Below are positions 24,064 through 34,484 of a DNA stretch of 64,000 nt, one piece after another. How positions within the stretch are numbered: position 1 is the stretch's first letter; every line of letters begins with the position of its first letter. The stretch comes from Siphonodentalium dalli (Eukaryota > Mollusca > Scaphopoda > Gadilida > Siphonodentaliidae), in assembly GCA_032622095.1 (NCBI GenBank), contig CP136069.1, positions 49,276,760 through 49,340,759 on the forward strand, in the 5' to 3' direction. The notes beneath the pieces are model-generated. The model was given only the letters and a program-made list of their open reading frames with translations, ran no database searches and was not told where the DNA came from. The position numbers and the translations under genes were made by a program.

Positions 24064-24355
24064 TTAAAGGTACACAATCCGATTAAGCACCCTTAAATTA
24101 CAATTTCTTTGGCTTCTGGTGTAAAAATTTGATTTGATTCGAGTCGAGGAACCCACCCTTCAAAGCTCCGAGTGATCAGATATCGATTTTTTTTAATTTG
24201 TTAATTTTTAGAGATGTGGTCCACTTCCACGTGCTCAAACGGACAAATTACGGACAAATTGCGGATGTAAGATGGATAACTCTAAAATCAAGTGGTTACT
24301 ATTAACAATAATAACTAGTAATTTATGGGTGCTTAATCGGATTGAGTACCTTTAA
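24064..24355. mobile_element. Complete MITE with TTAA-bounded terminal inverted repeats
   Basis: The left end TTAAAGGTACACAATCCG and the right end CGGATTGAGTACCTTTAA are near-perfect inverted repeats that extend through GATTAAGCACCC. TTAA at both edges could be a piggyBac-style target duplication or simply part of the terminal repeat. There is no coding capacity. This complete copy shows that the tandem-unit right breakpoint (24325-24328) falls inside the right terminal repeat. Relatives are at 25553-25882 and 42030-42157. Confidence 0.75.
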
Positions 24356-24737
24356 GAAAAGTAGTTTGCTAGGAATATTTACGGTCCTCAGCTGGATGAT
24401 ATATCCAGAATCAGCGACCGAATTAGATTTGGAAATATCGTGAAATTTACGAAATTCCCGATATAGTATCGATAACGGCATGTTGTAAGATATTGCATTA
24501 TTCTGTGATATAATTTGATTCATATATGTCTGGATTGTTTATGATGTCCATGAAATTAGAACTCCGGCTTCAAAATGTTTACTCGGTAATGAGACAATGA
24601 ACTTATGAAGTTCTGACATAGCTATCGGCCTTCTCCCATCTCGATTTTACATTTATATATCAAACAACAATGTTGAAAGATTGATAAAACTTATCAAAAT
24701 GACTGCATTATATATGCACAGTGAAATAGAGTTATTA
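24356..24737. other. No recognisable feature
   Basis: Unique AT-rich sequence; only short frames, no domain or repeat recognised. Confidence 0.5.
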
Positions 24738-24910
24738 TTCCTAGATCTTATAATCAACTTGTTGAGTTGATCCGAAACATATATCCTGGTTTGTCATTGT
24801 TGAGCGGTGTGTATGCAATGGTTGAGTAACGATTTACTCAACCATTGAATACAAACCGCTCAGCAAATTATTACTCAACGTGTTGAGTAGAGATTTTAGT
24901 CAAAAATATT
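24738..24910. repeat. ACTCAAC-type hairpin outside the tandem unit
   Basis: Left arm TTGAGCGGTGTGTATGCAAT and right arm ATTGAATACAAACCGCTCAG flank GGTTGAGTAACGATTTACTC and form a hairpin of over 30 bp at about 24799-24866. Further TACTCAACGTGTTGAGTA follows. Related to the blocks inside the 8-kb units. Confidence 0.6.
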
Positions 24911-25330
24911 TTCAGGGTATAGAACATCATTAGATCGTGCCAATGAACCCATTGATATGAAGTTCTGATGACCCAGATATCGACACGACTTTCAAGATGG
25001 GAGAAATGTACTATGCTTTGAATGTTGGACAGCTTGGGAAAATTCCAGCGGCCGCCTCTGATAAAGAGCGCCCATGCTTTCGTTACCCATATATACCCAG
25101 ACAATAATAACGAGTTTTACATTTATGATCACGTGTACTCGTCTTCAACGTAAAACTGGTGAATGCATTTGTGGATTGTCGAGATCATACACACTTAAAT
25201 GATGACGATCAATCCTATCATGACGGGAGACGCGCTGGTGCAGCATTACATACCATGTGTCAGTGAAATATCTTATATATGCATATATATGAGTAAAAAC
25301 TGGCTTAAAATGTCACGGTAAATATTATCA
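24911..25330. other. No recognisable feature
   Basis: Non-coding; nothing recognised apart from short AT palindromes. Confidence 0.45.
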
Positions 25331-25403
25331 GGCCTATGTATTATCTTATATACATGTATTCGAGGCTCCCTGTTGGAGACTGGCATATATAAGATAATGC
25401 AAT
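25331..25403. repeat. Degenerate ATGCATTATCTTATATA hairpin
   Basis: The arms TGTATTATCTTATATACATG and CATATATAAGATAATGCA pair around a GC-richer loop. It is a diverged member of the hairpin module found at 41468, 41755, 48089, 48370, 55046 and 55142. Confidence 0.5.
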
Positions 25404-25552
25404 GACACAGATCTAGGGTTTTCGCACATTATCAGGAATCTCCAGTCATGGAAGCGTATAAAGTATATTTCCTGTTTTCTATTAAGCTGCAAATTACCGT
25501 GGTTCTTTAAGAGGTGAATATTCGTGCTTTTGAAAATGCATTATCGTGTATA

Positions 25553-25882
25553 TTAGAGGTACTCAATCCGACCAGACGCTCCTAAATTACTATTTCCTGA
25601 TCCACGTTCTCAAACGGACAAATTGCGGATGTAAGATGGATAACTCTAATCAATTGGTTTTTATAGTTAATAGTAACTATTTGATTTTAGATTTATCCAT
25701 CTTAGAACGTGGATCTGGAAAAGTTTTCGCCCATATCTCCAAAAATTAACAAACTTGAAACATCGATATCTAATCACTCTGAAGTTTGATGGGTGGGTTC
25801 CTCGACTCGAATCAAATATTTTTTACCCCCGAAGCCAAAGAAATAGTAATTTAGGAGCGTTTGATCGGTTGAGTACCTTTAA
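25553..25882. mobile_element. MITE, relative of the 24064-24355 element
   Basis: Terminal inverted repeats of about 38 bp: GGTACTCAATCCGACCAGAC with CTCCTAAATTACTATTT on the left, and the complement ending GGTTGAGTACC on the right. The right half is bounded by TTAA and the left by TTAG. Subterminal parts also pair (AAGATGGATAA with TTATCCATCTT), so almost the whole 330 bp can fold back. Confidence 0.75.
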
Positions 25883-25930
25883 GTGTATACTGTATGCATT
25901 AAAGGGGGACTGCACACTAAATCAGGCCAT

Positions 25931-26110
25931 TTATGGGACCATGTTATATTTTACTCAACAGAATATAACCAACAAATGAATGAATTTGAGCCATGGATTA
26001 GTCCAAAATCCAATCATGTGTTCTATGGACGATACAAACAACATGGTAACTATATATGGCACTAATAAACATGGCTAAAATTCATTCATTTGTTCCATAT
26101 AATATGACCA
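25931..26110. mobile_element. Foldback element of ~175 bp
   Basis: The arm ACAAATGAATGAATTTGAGC (25972 onward) pairs with the arm 26070-26093 ending ATTCATTCATTTGT. Outer arms GACCATGTTATAT and ATATAATATGACCAT extend the hairpin. Confidence 0.55.
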
Positions 26111-26740
26111 TACGCTTGCGTAATAAACGAACCTCAGCTAAACCACAAGCATAAGCTATGATATATCTGTGCTTTTTTAATCTTATAAAAAATAACTTCA
26201 TATATGCGTATTCCCATCAAATAAGATTCACTTAGGCCTTATATCGTGATGTGATTGTGGTTAATTTCACTCGAGACATGCACAAGGGTTCATCGAAAGA
26301 GTTGGTCCTATAGCTAGAAATTTCGTGTATAAATTAGGTCAATCAAACATCAGGTCATGTGAGAAATTAGAGGCTAATAAACAAACAAACAAACTACGAG
26401 CTCTCAACTCAGACTTAAAGCCTAAAAAAAACTTTTAAAAGCCGTTCCTTTTGTACAAATTATTATAGAATATAAACTCCCAACATCAAACTAAAAAGTA
26501 TTCAAAAATCAAGACTGTTGGTTGTTGTCGAGAGGGGGAGTATTTTACTGGAATTAACCATTATATTATTGACGCTGAGTGCGCAATCCGATTGAGATGT
26601 GTAATATACGAAGAAGCTTGTCGATTTCTGAAATGTTATTATGTCGATTTCAACGAAACTCAACGAACAACGTCATCATGTAGCTTTCACCATCGACCGA
26701 ATTCGCGATAACCTGAATGTATCTTCTGATTTGTGAATGA

Positions 26741-26743
<3 letters not shown>
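26111..26743. other. No recognisable feature
   Basis: Non-coding, no repeat or domain recognised. Confidence 0.45.

Positions 26744-26780
<37 letters not shown>
26744..26780. repeat. AT dinucleotide microsatellite
   Basis: Uninterrupted TA run of about 36 bp. Confidence 0.9.
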
Positions 26781-26781
<1 letters not shown>

Positions 26782-26952
26782 TGTAATGACATACAACGCA
26801 ATACATGCCATAATTTAAAATGAATACCTTTATTAACCAATACAAAATAGTACATGTGTATAAATAATCTCAGCTGCCCTCCGCATTACATAATATGTGT
26901 TAGTATGTATACTTATCTGTCTCTAATATGGACAAAGTTATTACTCTACTGT

Positions 26953-27828
26953 TTATTTATATTTATTCATGTCATTGAATGCTATCTTAAGATAAATGGC
27001 TACCTGCTTTAAGCGCGAAATATTCTCTATTGATAATAATCCATGTAGTTTCTCTCTAGTGGGATTCTCCCCAATAGTATTTCGGAATATAATGTTCACG
27101 TATATCATTGTATTTATCACAAATAAGGAGAAAGTGGTACTCGTCACCCACTTCGGAATTGCACGCAGGCCAATTTTTTTGGTCATTTTTCCTCCACCTT
27201 TTAATTTCAATTGGTAGCCTGTGGTTAGCCGTCCTTATCTTGATCAGCTGTTGCCAAAGATGTTTAGGTAAATACAATAAATATTTACAGATGTCAGAAT
27301 GTGATTTCATTTTACTGTAAAGTACTGCCCTAGACGAATCTGACGTTGATATATCATTAAACAGTTTGAGCCAGTGCTGCTCTATCAAGAGTGATTTAAC
27401 ATTGCGAATCTCCGCTTGAGTTAGTGACGACTGCATTTCCCAGTTAGCCTTTATATTCAACTCGCATAGAGTTTTCTCAACCAAACCAAGCCATTTAAAG
27501 TCACCTGTCTTATTTGGATTTGCATCGTATATAAGTTTAACAAGAATACACATGTTTTTTGCCAGTTTTGTCCCTTCACTGGATACCAATTTTGACCAGT
27601 AAGAAAGAATTTTACATTTTATTTCTATGAGTAAGGGGTGTCTACCTAGTTCCCCGTATATCATATAATTGGGTGTACTAGATTTCATTCCGAGTATTAA
27701 CTTACAAAATTTCATTTGTAGGGATTCCATACTGTGTACATTCTCAATACACCATACCTCACTGCCATATAACAATATTGGTATAATTATACTATCACAA
27801 AGCTTTAAGGATAAAGTTTTCGCACCCT
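26953..27828 (-). pseudogene. LINE ORF2: thumb and C-terminal domain
   Basis: The 3' end of the large minus-strand LINE. The frame 27775-27056 starts with LYGSEVWC, the conserved box after the RT of many non-LTR elements. It ends with CNSEVGDEYHFLLICDKYND, a Cys/His-containing motif (C...H-F-L-L-x-C) typical of the C-terminus, then IREHYIPKYYW. An additional small frame reaches 26953. A frameshift near 27825 separates it from the palm domain: KLCDSIIIPILLYGSEVW spans the break in the second frame. Length and order fit an almost complete ORF2 end. The LINE 3' tail is not obvious. Confidence 0.85.
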
Positions 27829-28206
27829 ATTTAGTAGGCCATACATCGCCCGTGTGGCTATTTCAACGGAACGCTTAATAGAGCTACAAAATATGCCCGT
27901 ATAGAATTTTTTTACACCAAGATATACAAATTCTTTGACAACATCTAATTCAATTCCTCTGAAGGTGAATATTGGCCATTTCTTACAAAAAATCATCATT
28001 TTTGTTTTGTTTGTATTAACAGTGAGTTTCCAGCTCTCAGCATAGTCTGCGAATGCTTGTAGCGCGCGATTCATATCGTCCTCGGTTTCCGCGAACAAGG
28101 CTGTGTCATCAGCATAACATAGACAGAGAAGTTTAATATAAACACCAACATTGTTCACGAACAGTTCATCTGGATAACCTAGGTTTTTTATAACACAATC
28201 GTCCAT
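27805..28206 (-). pseudogene. LINE ORF2: RT palm with intact YADD
   Basis: Reverse transcriptase palm. CYADDTALFAETEDDMNRAL carries the catalytic YADD pair, followed by WKLTVNTNKTKMMIF (primer-grip region). It continues the frame of the KAFD fragment upstream after one break at about 28208. The C-terminal break at 27805 is a frameshift into the thumb. Unlike the LINE in the 8-kb units, this RT keeps both catalytic Asp residues. Confidence 0.9.
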
Positions 28207-28210
28207 GAAT

Positions 28211-28455
28211 TTAGTGAGATCGCTGATATAGGGAGAATAAAATCGGCGACATGATCTCTCCCTGAAAAAGACCTATGGTACTTGCGAAGAAATCGGTATG
28301 GGTGCCATTACCCTTGACACACATTTTTATTTTACTGTACATGTTTTTAATAAGTTTCAAAAAATTTCCAGTAATTCCAAAGTCAGTCATCTTATGCCAG
28401 AGTCGACCTCTGTCGACTAGGTCGAACGCTTTACGAAAGTCAATTAGAGCACAAT
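28211..28455 (-). pseudogene. LINE ORF2: RT fingers/palm fragment (KAFD box)
   Basis: CALIDFRKAFDLVDRGRLW is RT motif A, with the first catalytic Asp. GEIMSPILFSL is motif B. The upstream part of this frame beyond 28455 no longer matches RT, because the element is interrupted there. The missing preceding part lies at 30410-31118 in the same orientation. Confidence 0.85.
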
Positions 28456-28904
28456 CACATTGTTGCAATCGTTCCCTGATTTTTGGTAAAGCACACCGAT
28501 TCCCAAGGCTGGCGAAGGAATAGTTCAATGATTACCCCATTGTTAGGCACACCGTGACGCAACTCACAACAGACAAATCGCACGGGCGCTTCGAAGTAGC
28601 TTCAATTACCAGAGGCCACAGGGGCACGAACAGCGCTCTGCTTCCCCAAAACACACTGCCATTATACGCCGTTACTATTTATGCACCTCTAATATACTAA
28701 GCAGGCACATATATAGGGACGGCGTATAAGGGGAATGCGGGTTGGTGATGCATGTACTCTTGTATAATAACTGAAGCTACATTGAAACGGCCGCGCGATT
28801 TGTTTGTTAAGAGTGGCGCGTGTCGAACAATGCGATATCACTGAAATATTAGTTTGCCAGCCTTGGGAATTGGGTGTGATTTACCAAAAATACAATAAAT
28901 ATAT

Positions 28905-29636
28905 ATAACTAGATTGTGACCCGACTTCGTCCGGGCTTTGACCTTGAATTGTCCATTTTAAAGGTCAAGGTCAAATGGGGTCACGATTTGATCAGTCCAA
29001 AATACTGCACGGACAAACGTGCCCGTCGAAATCCATCCGGTTTTACCCGACTTGACCTTGAATTGATCATTTAGAAGGTCAAGGTGAGGTCGGGATCACG
29101 ATTTGACCCGTCCAAAACACTCAGTGGACAAAAGTAACCCCATGTATCAAATTTCGTCGAAATTCAATCAAAATTGGCGATTTGACCTTGAATTGACCCG
29201 ATTTCAAGGTCAATGTCACGTCGCACGGGCAAGATAATGAGCCTATGCCACTCCCCGGCCGAAAATACCCCCACATACCAAGTTTCATCGAAATCCCGTG
29301 ATATACGGGCGTTTGACCTTGAAATGACCCTATTTCAAGGTCAAGGTCACGTCGCACAGGCAAATTAATAGGTTTATGCCACTCCCCGGCCGAATATACC
29401 CCCACATACCAAGTTTCATCGAAATCCCGTGATATTCGGGCGTTTGACCTTGAAATTACCCGATTTCAAGGTCAAGGTCACGTCGCACGGACACATTAAT
29501 AGGCCTATGCCCGTTTCCGGCCGAAAATACCCCCACATACAAAGTTTCATCGAAATCGGGTTGGCCGTTTTCGAGTTCATCGCGAACACACAGACACACA
29601 GACACACAGACAGATCTTCCAAAATATATAATAGAT
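28905..29636. repeat. Interspersed AGGTCA-rich element with internal ~138-bp tandem repeats
   Basis: It starts ATAACTAGATTGTGACCCGA and ends CAGACACACAGACAGA followed by AAAATATATAATAGATA. A unit of about 138 bp (CCACTCCCCGGCCGAA, CATACCAAGTTTCATCGAAA, TTTGACCTTGAAATGACC) is repeated about three times between 29200 and 29560. AGGTCAAGGTCA is at 28962-28973, 29338-29349 and 29469-29480. Confidence 0.7.
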
Positions 29637-30319
29637 ACATCTACAGGACGAACGGGGGGGGGGGTGGCAATAGTAACACATGAATTATTTATTAACTAGT
29701 AGCATAATTACATTTATTATAATTATTCCACAAAACTAATCCAGTTCCGAAAATATTCTCAGGACCATTAATCCAAGATGAAACTAAATGAATTAACATT
29801 TACATTTAGAACCACTAAATATAGTGATAGATCCAATAATCCAACAGAATCACCACTTCACAATATAGCGCTCCACATATCCGATATAACTAACAACAGA
29901 ACTTGTATCTGGAGAATCTGGAGGAACCAATGGACTATTATGGTAGTAATTTCGAAACAGTTTCTTGAAAAGGCGACACGTTTGTCACATAATAATGATG
30001 TGCAGCATTACCTTTGGCAAAAGTGGTTGGTTACAGGTCAAATTCCATGTCATCATTCTGGCAGACAGACTTCTTCGGAATTCATGATCCACTTATACAA
30101 TGTATATAATAATAGTAAGACACAATCATGCGACTTCCACATTTGACTTTCCAAACACATCTGCGAGTGACTTGGTTTGTGAAAACGGGTCACACGTTAA
30201 TCCGTGTCATTGTGTTCATCTCGGCCAGCGCACGGATTGTACGTCGTGTTCAACGCTCGATCAATTGCGTATTTCGAGATAATCGCATTATGTGCGATCA
30301 ATTGTGCTCTAAGTCGGTC

Positions 30320-30400
30320 AGAGCACGCGAATAGTTCTTTACCAGAATAAATCTCGTCTCCGACTCGATTTATTCTGGTAAAGAACTATTCTTGTGCTCT
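30320..30400. repeat. 33-bp-arm hairpin
   Basis: The left arm 30320-30352 (contains GAATAGTTCTTTACCAGAAT) and right arm 30368-30400 pair with only two mismatches around a 15-nt loop. It sits at the right end of the 1.95-kb insertion, about 10 bp from the LINE boundary. Confidence 0.85.
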
Positions 30401-30409
30401 AACCATTAC

Positions 30410-31118
30410 TTAGTGCCCAATAAAGCTTGCGTCCTGCAGACAAATACAGGTTAATAACGTTATGTAGAACAAAGATATTATCAATCGTAGAGAGTCCCTT
30501 CCTAAAACCTGTTTGAAATTTACCAACTAAGTCTTCTTCTTCTGAGTAAGCAGTTAGCCGTTTGTTCAAAATCGCAGTGAAGACTTTGGACAGACAACTT
30601 AATAACGTTATTCCGCGGTACGAGTCGGGACTTTTAGGGTTGCCAGCTTTTGTGTAAATTGGTTGAATCATTCCTATAGCCCATTCCGTGGGGAAATACC
30701 CTAAATTAAGAATGAAGTTGAAAAATCGGGTGTGTAGTGGTAACATTGAGTCTAGAGAATACTTGATATACTCGTTTAAGATTTTGTCGTAGCCAGGTGC
30801 CTTGTTATTACGCAATTTATACACAGCGGCACGTACTTCGTCGTTCGTTATTGCTGAATTAAGATAAGAAGTAGATGTATTTGGCATATCTGGTGTTTCT
30901 TCATAGGTTTCAAACTCATTATCGTAAGTATTTTCAGTATCCTGCAATTCTTTAAAGTGATCAGCGAATAAACTTAAAGGCACTGGACAGGTCTTTCGTC
31001 TATCGCCTGAATCGCTAAGTCTATCGAGTTTCTTCCAGAAAATTTTCCCGGATATCTTATTCAACTCTCGGAGCAACTCTATATTAGTAACATTATGATT
31101 TTTTATTTTTTCATCCAT
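30410..31118 (-). pseudogene. LINE ORF2: N-terminal RT domain
   Basis: RT motifs 0 to 2 of the large LINE: NNKAPGYDKILNEYIKYS, WAIGMIQPIYTKAGNP, SYRGITLLSCLSKVFTAIL, and FQTGFRKGLSTIDNIFVLH. It stops at KLYWAL, just before the point where motif A should follow; motif A is found at 28455 and below. Upstream, FWKKLDRLSDSGDRR is typical of the connector between endonuclease and RT. The frame is open for about 239 codons. Confidence 0.9.
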
Positions 31119-31618
31119 AAGTTTACGATATCGATAAGCAAACTCGTTTAGTAGTTGTTTATTTTCTAACGTTCTAATACGGTTATATGCGCTTTTCGTT
31201 TATGATATTCTTTTCTTGCAGTTAGACATTCTTTATCAAATACATGCTTTATTGCGTCTATGATTAGTTCGCTTATTTTGTTGTTTTACACCCAACGTTT
31301 TAGTGGCAGCAGTTAGTAAGACGTTTGATGCATCGCAACATCGATTATCTAAGTCAGCGTTATCTAAGACTTGTTTACATGATAGATATTCGATCCGATT
31401 TAAAATTGTATTTATTTTCGCTTCATCGATATTTAATTTGAACTCTGGCCATTTTTCTGTGTTCCGGTTCTTTATTTTTACACCATCTGCTTTTGGGTCG
31501 GGTTCGTGATATTTATCTTCCTTATTTTCCACCGATCGGAGTTTAAGTTCCAGCTCAAGATGTAGTCCACAATGGACATTGCTGAATAAAAATGAAAATT
31601 GATTAACTCTAAAGTTTG
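31119..31618 (-). pseudogene. LINE ORF2: connector between endonuclease and RT
   Basis: The 31532-31236 frame (WPEFKLNIDEAKINTILNRI, AATKTLGVKQQNKRT) fits the usual linker after the endonuclease of such LINEs. A frame break near 31230 joins it to the RT frame (LLNEFAYRYRKLMDE). Confidence 0.65.
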
Positions 31619-32770
31619 TTATAGAGTTAAGCAGACGACGTTTCCAATCATGTAGTCAATAACACTGCGATCGCTTGAAGTTAATTTTCCAGTGATTTTG
31701 TCTTCCCCAAATCTCCCATTGATAATTCGTAAACCAATATCACCACATAAGTGCAGGAGTTTATAGCCGTAACTGTCGATTTTACCTCTATCTTGGGATA
31801 CTCGATTTTGAAGAATGATGGAACTGATTTCCCAATCGTCCTCGCATATCAGTACAGATTGACCCTCGTTACCCATCAGTTCTAACAAATCAAGAATATC
31901 TTGAGTGGGGGGCACCTTAGTCTCGCTCATATTATTTGTTCTCGAATTAAAATCGCCTATCAGGAGTATACTTTCACGATGCCGTTTCAAGTTTCTAATG
32001 TCATCTTCGATATGGGTCGACCAGTCGTCGTTTGCATATCTCGTACCTTTTGGTGGTACATAAGCTACTCCGAGTAAGATACTACATATCTGTTGATTAC
32101 CATTGATTCGTACCCACACTATGTTTGTGGCTTCCGATTTCACCTCTTCGATGTATTCATTTAAATAATGCTTGACGTATCTCGATATGCCACCGCATCT
32201 GATATGTCCACCAATATGCTTCCCCTTCTTACCGCGTATATCGAAATTTGCAATTTTAATATCATCTTCCAGGAATTATTTCGTTTTACTTAAACAAACT
32301 GTATGCATCCAACATCCATGCATCCATGCATCCAATTGCAGCCGTTTCTCACTGCCGCACACGTTAAGAGATAAAATGTGTAACTGTTGTGTTCCCGTAA
32401 GCATTGACGGACACGGACTCATCGGGAGGACAGCTGAGATAGGAGAATCTGATACCTCTGTTAAACAGCCATAATAACAATTTGACAATTTGTCATCAAT
32501 AATATTAGGTACAGTGTCACAAAGAACAAACGCATTGTTGTCTGTATATTCTGCCACATCAACAATTGGGTCTTCGTTATCGACCACACCACGGGCTGCT
32601 CTCAATGCGTCAGATATTGGATAATTTTCCATAAATTCTTGTTGGTCAGCGAGAATGTACGAGCTATCTAACATAGAGTTACCTCCCGTTATATCATACT
32701 TGCGACAGTTATAATCTGTGGGTGATATTTCAACTCTATCTCCATTGCATGGTATGGAAATTGAAGACAA
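31619..32770 (-). pseudogene. LINE ORF2: EEP (APE-like) endonuclease
   Basis: This domain nicks target DNA for target-primed reverse transcription. The N-terminal LHILSLNVCG box (catalytic Asn) is in the 32770-32276 frame. Next is LSKTK where the family has LSETK, so the catalytic Glu is Lys, followed by a TAA stop near 32278. The domain continues through HIGGHIRCGGISRYV, GVAYVPP, LLIGDFNSRT (catalytic Asp/Asn) and SDRSVIDYMIG (S-x-IDY box) in the 32143-31619 frame. Probably inactive. Confidence 0.85.
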
Positions 32771-34484
32771 ATTAACACGGTATATCGGTATAGTATTAAA
32801 ACTAGCTTGTTCTCGTAGTGTAGATATAGGGATCGTTCCACGCAGATCTACAACGGAATTATCAAACTGACCATCGTCATTGATTTGCGTTATGTCACAA
32901 TTTGACCCAACTGTATAACTATGGTTTCGATCGTTATAATTACTAACTTATAAATGTTCATCAAATGACAAAGGTTTTCCACAAAAATATTCGATTGAAT
33001 TACTAGGTATGTTAACAACGATTTTCTGCGATATATTTGATTCCTCCGGCGATTTTGCATGAATTATGTTTTCGCCGACGCCCGCGTCTGTGAGCGGTAA
33101 TTGTGTATTACCGTGGAAGTGGTAAACAGTACACGAGTTATCGTTCCTGGTTCGGGTTAATCCTTCACCAGGAAGAATACACTTATGTACTCTTTCCCTA
33201 TGGCACGTTTGCGCCGAATAGTAGTTTTGACAACCGTTCAATAAACCTCTGTATTTGGAATACACATATATTCATATCATTGCTATTTACAAATTTTACA
33301 AGATCAATAGGTGAATGGTTGCACATATAATCAATACTAATATAATCATTCATGTGACATGTAACATTGGCACTATTGACATCAAATACATCATTCGCAC
33401 ATACAATATATGTGGGTGTATTTATCAGGTGATGTACATTGCCCCTTCTAGTTTGCAGACTACTATTAGACAAATTTATTTATAGTGTTATTGCTCTTGG
33501 ATCGAAATTGATCTGGCGCATATCTGCATATAGAGTTACTGCTCTTGGGTTGGAATTGGCCTGGCCTGGCACCGGTGAAATTAACCAATTAAATGCAACC
33601 GTTTTATTTTATTTATATTATTTTGAGTAATCGAATTCCTCCGGTGATCGGTTTATAATGTCATTAACAATTCTTGCATCTGTATTGCGATTCAAGAGAT
33701 TGTTCGATTCATGAGATTGTGGTACCTTTTTTGCACTATCCGTGACATTTGTGAGATCATTATTAACAAGCTTGGTGGCATATAAGGTCATTCTTATGTC
33801 TCTCAGAATCTCAGAAGTGTTATGATTAGTAATTAAAGTTGACTATGCACAACTTTCTGGTTCGTATGATAATATTCCCAAAGTACTTTTCCCTATAACG
33901 TTATTATCAAGATCTATGAGTGCGTCAGTATCACTAACAATGCCAATAAGTGTGCCGTTTTGTATACAATAATTGCTGTCGTTAACATATCTGGCATTAT
34001 TGACATCAAACACATCAGTATTAAACGAAACATCAACAGTTGGTAATGATAAATTTCAATAATTGCGTTCGTATATAGTATAGCGTTTGTTTGGTTCATT
34101 AGATGTTGCTGTATCTGCACAATATATAGGAGTTGCTTTATCACCATGCTGAATATGCATGTGTATACCAAAGGAATATGAATCACAACTGCTGCTTTTG
34201 GCGTGTTTCAGATATGAGTTGTCAATCGACTTAAAATTATTAGCTGTATCGTACATGTCATTTGAGTGGCAGCAACAGGAGACTGGTGCATCAGGTTTCT
34301 TACTGTCATTAGCAAATGCATACATGTTATTTGAATCACCGAAGTGAGAGAGTGATGCATCAAGTGAAGTATTCTCGTTAACAAATATGTCATCTGAAAC
34401 ACATGAGTATATACAAGTCGCAATATTTGAGTATTTATCATTATATGTACATTCATTAGTGTATGGTTGATTGCGTATGTCTAA
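32771..34484 (-). pseudogene. LINE: Asn/Asp-rich degenerate stretch between ORF1 and endonuclease
   Basis: Several overlapping minus frames (33265-32948, 33473-33198, 34325-34056) encode similar low-complexity text: CANDVFDVNSANVTCHMND near 33380 and NTDVFDVNNARYVNDSNYC near 33990 look like diverged internal repeats. No known domain is visible. It may be an N-terminal extension of ORF2 or decayed spacer. Confidence 0.45.

Larger units (their letters stand above)
319..24328. repeat. Triplicated ~8.0 kb unit (three head-to-tail copies)
   Basis: Three nearly identical units follow each other directly: 319-8329, 8330-16335 and 16336-24324. Each begins at ATGGCTAATAAACG. The left flank (position 318 and before) is the natural upstream continuation of a Gypsy RNase H. 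The right flank (after 24328) is the natural continuation of a MITE terminal repeat, so the single-copy ancestor ran from Gypsy pol to that MITE. Both flanks and both internal junctions share ATGG, which points to a microhomology-mediated tandem duplication or rolling-circle event. The copies differ by scattered substitutions, a 16-bp deletion in copy 3 and microsatellite lengths, so they are recent. An assembly artefact is possible, but private point mutations in each copy argue against simple duplication of reads. Confidence 0.95.
28456..30409. mobile_element. ~1.95 kb insertion inside the LINE RT
   Basis: LINE sequence stops at 28455 and resumes at 30410 within the same short stretch of the RT. 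TTAGAGCACAAT (28444-28455) and TTAGTGCCCAAT (30410-30421) look like a diverged 12-bp target-site duplication. The insert contains an AGGTCA-rich element (28905-29636), a G-run (29655-29667) and a strong terminal hairpin (30320-30400). No transposase frame was recognised; the class is unknown. Confidence 0.55.

Noticed and set aside
319-24328. The triplication as a simple assembly error
   Set aside because: Each copy has private substitutions and indels and the flanks fit a real single-copy ancestor, although long reads are still needed to prove copy number.
29778-30146. 122-codon plus-strand frame
   Set aside because: No recognisable motif and it lies inside the insertion in the LINE; considered accidental.
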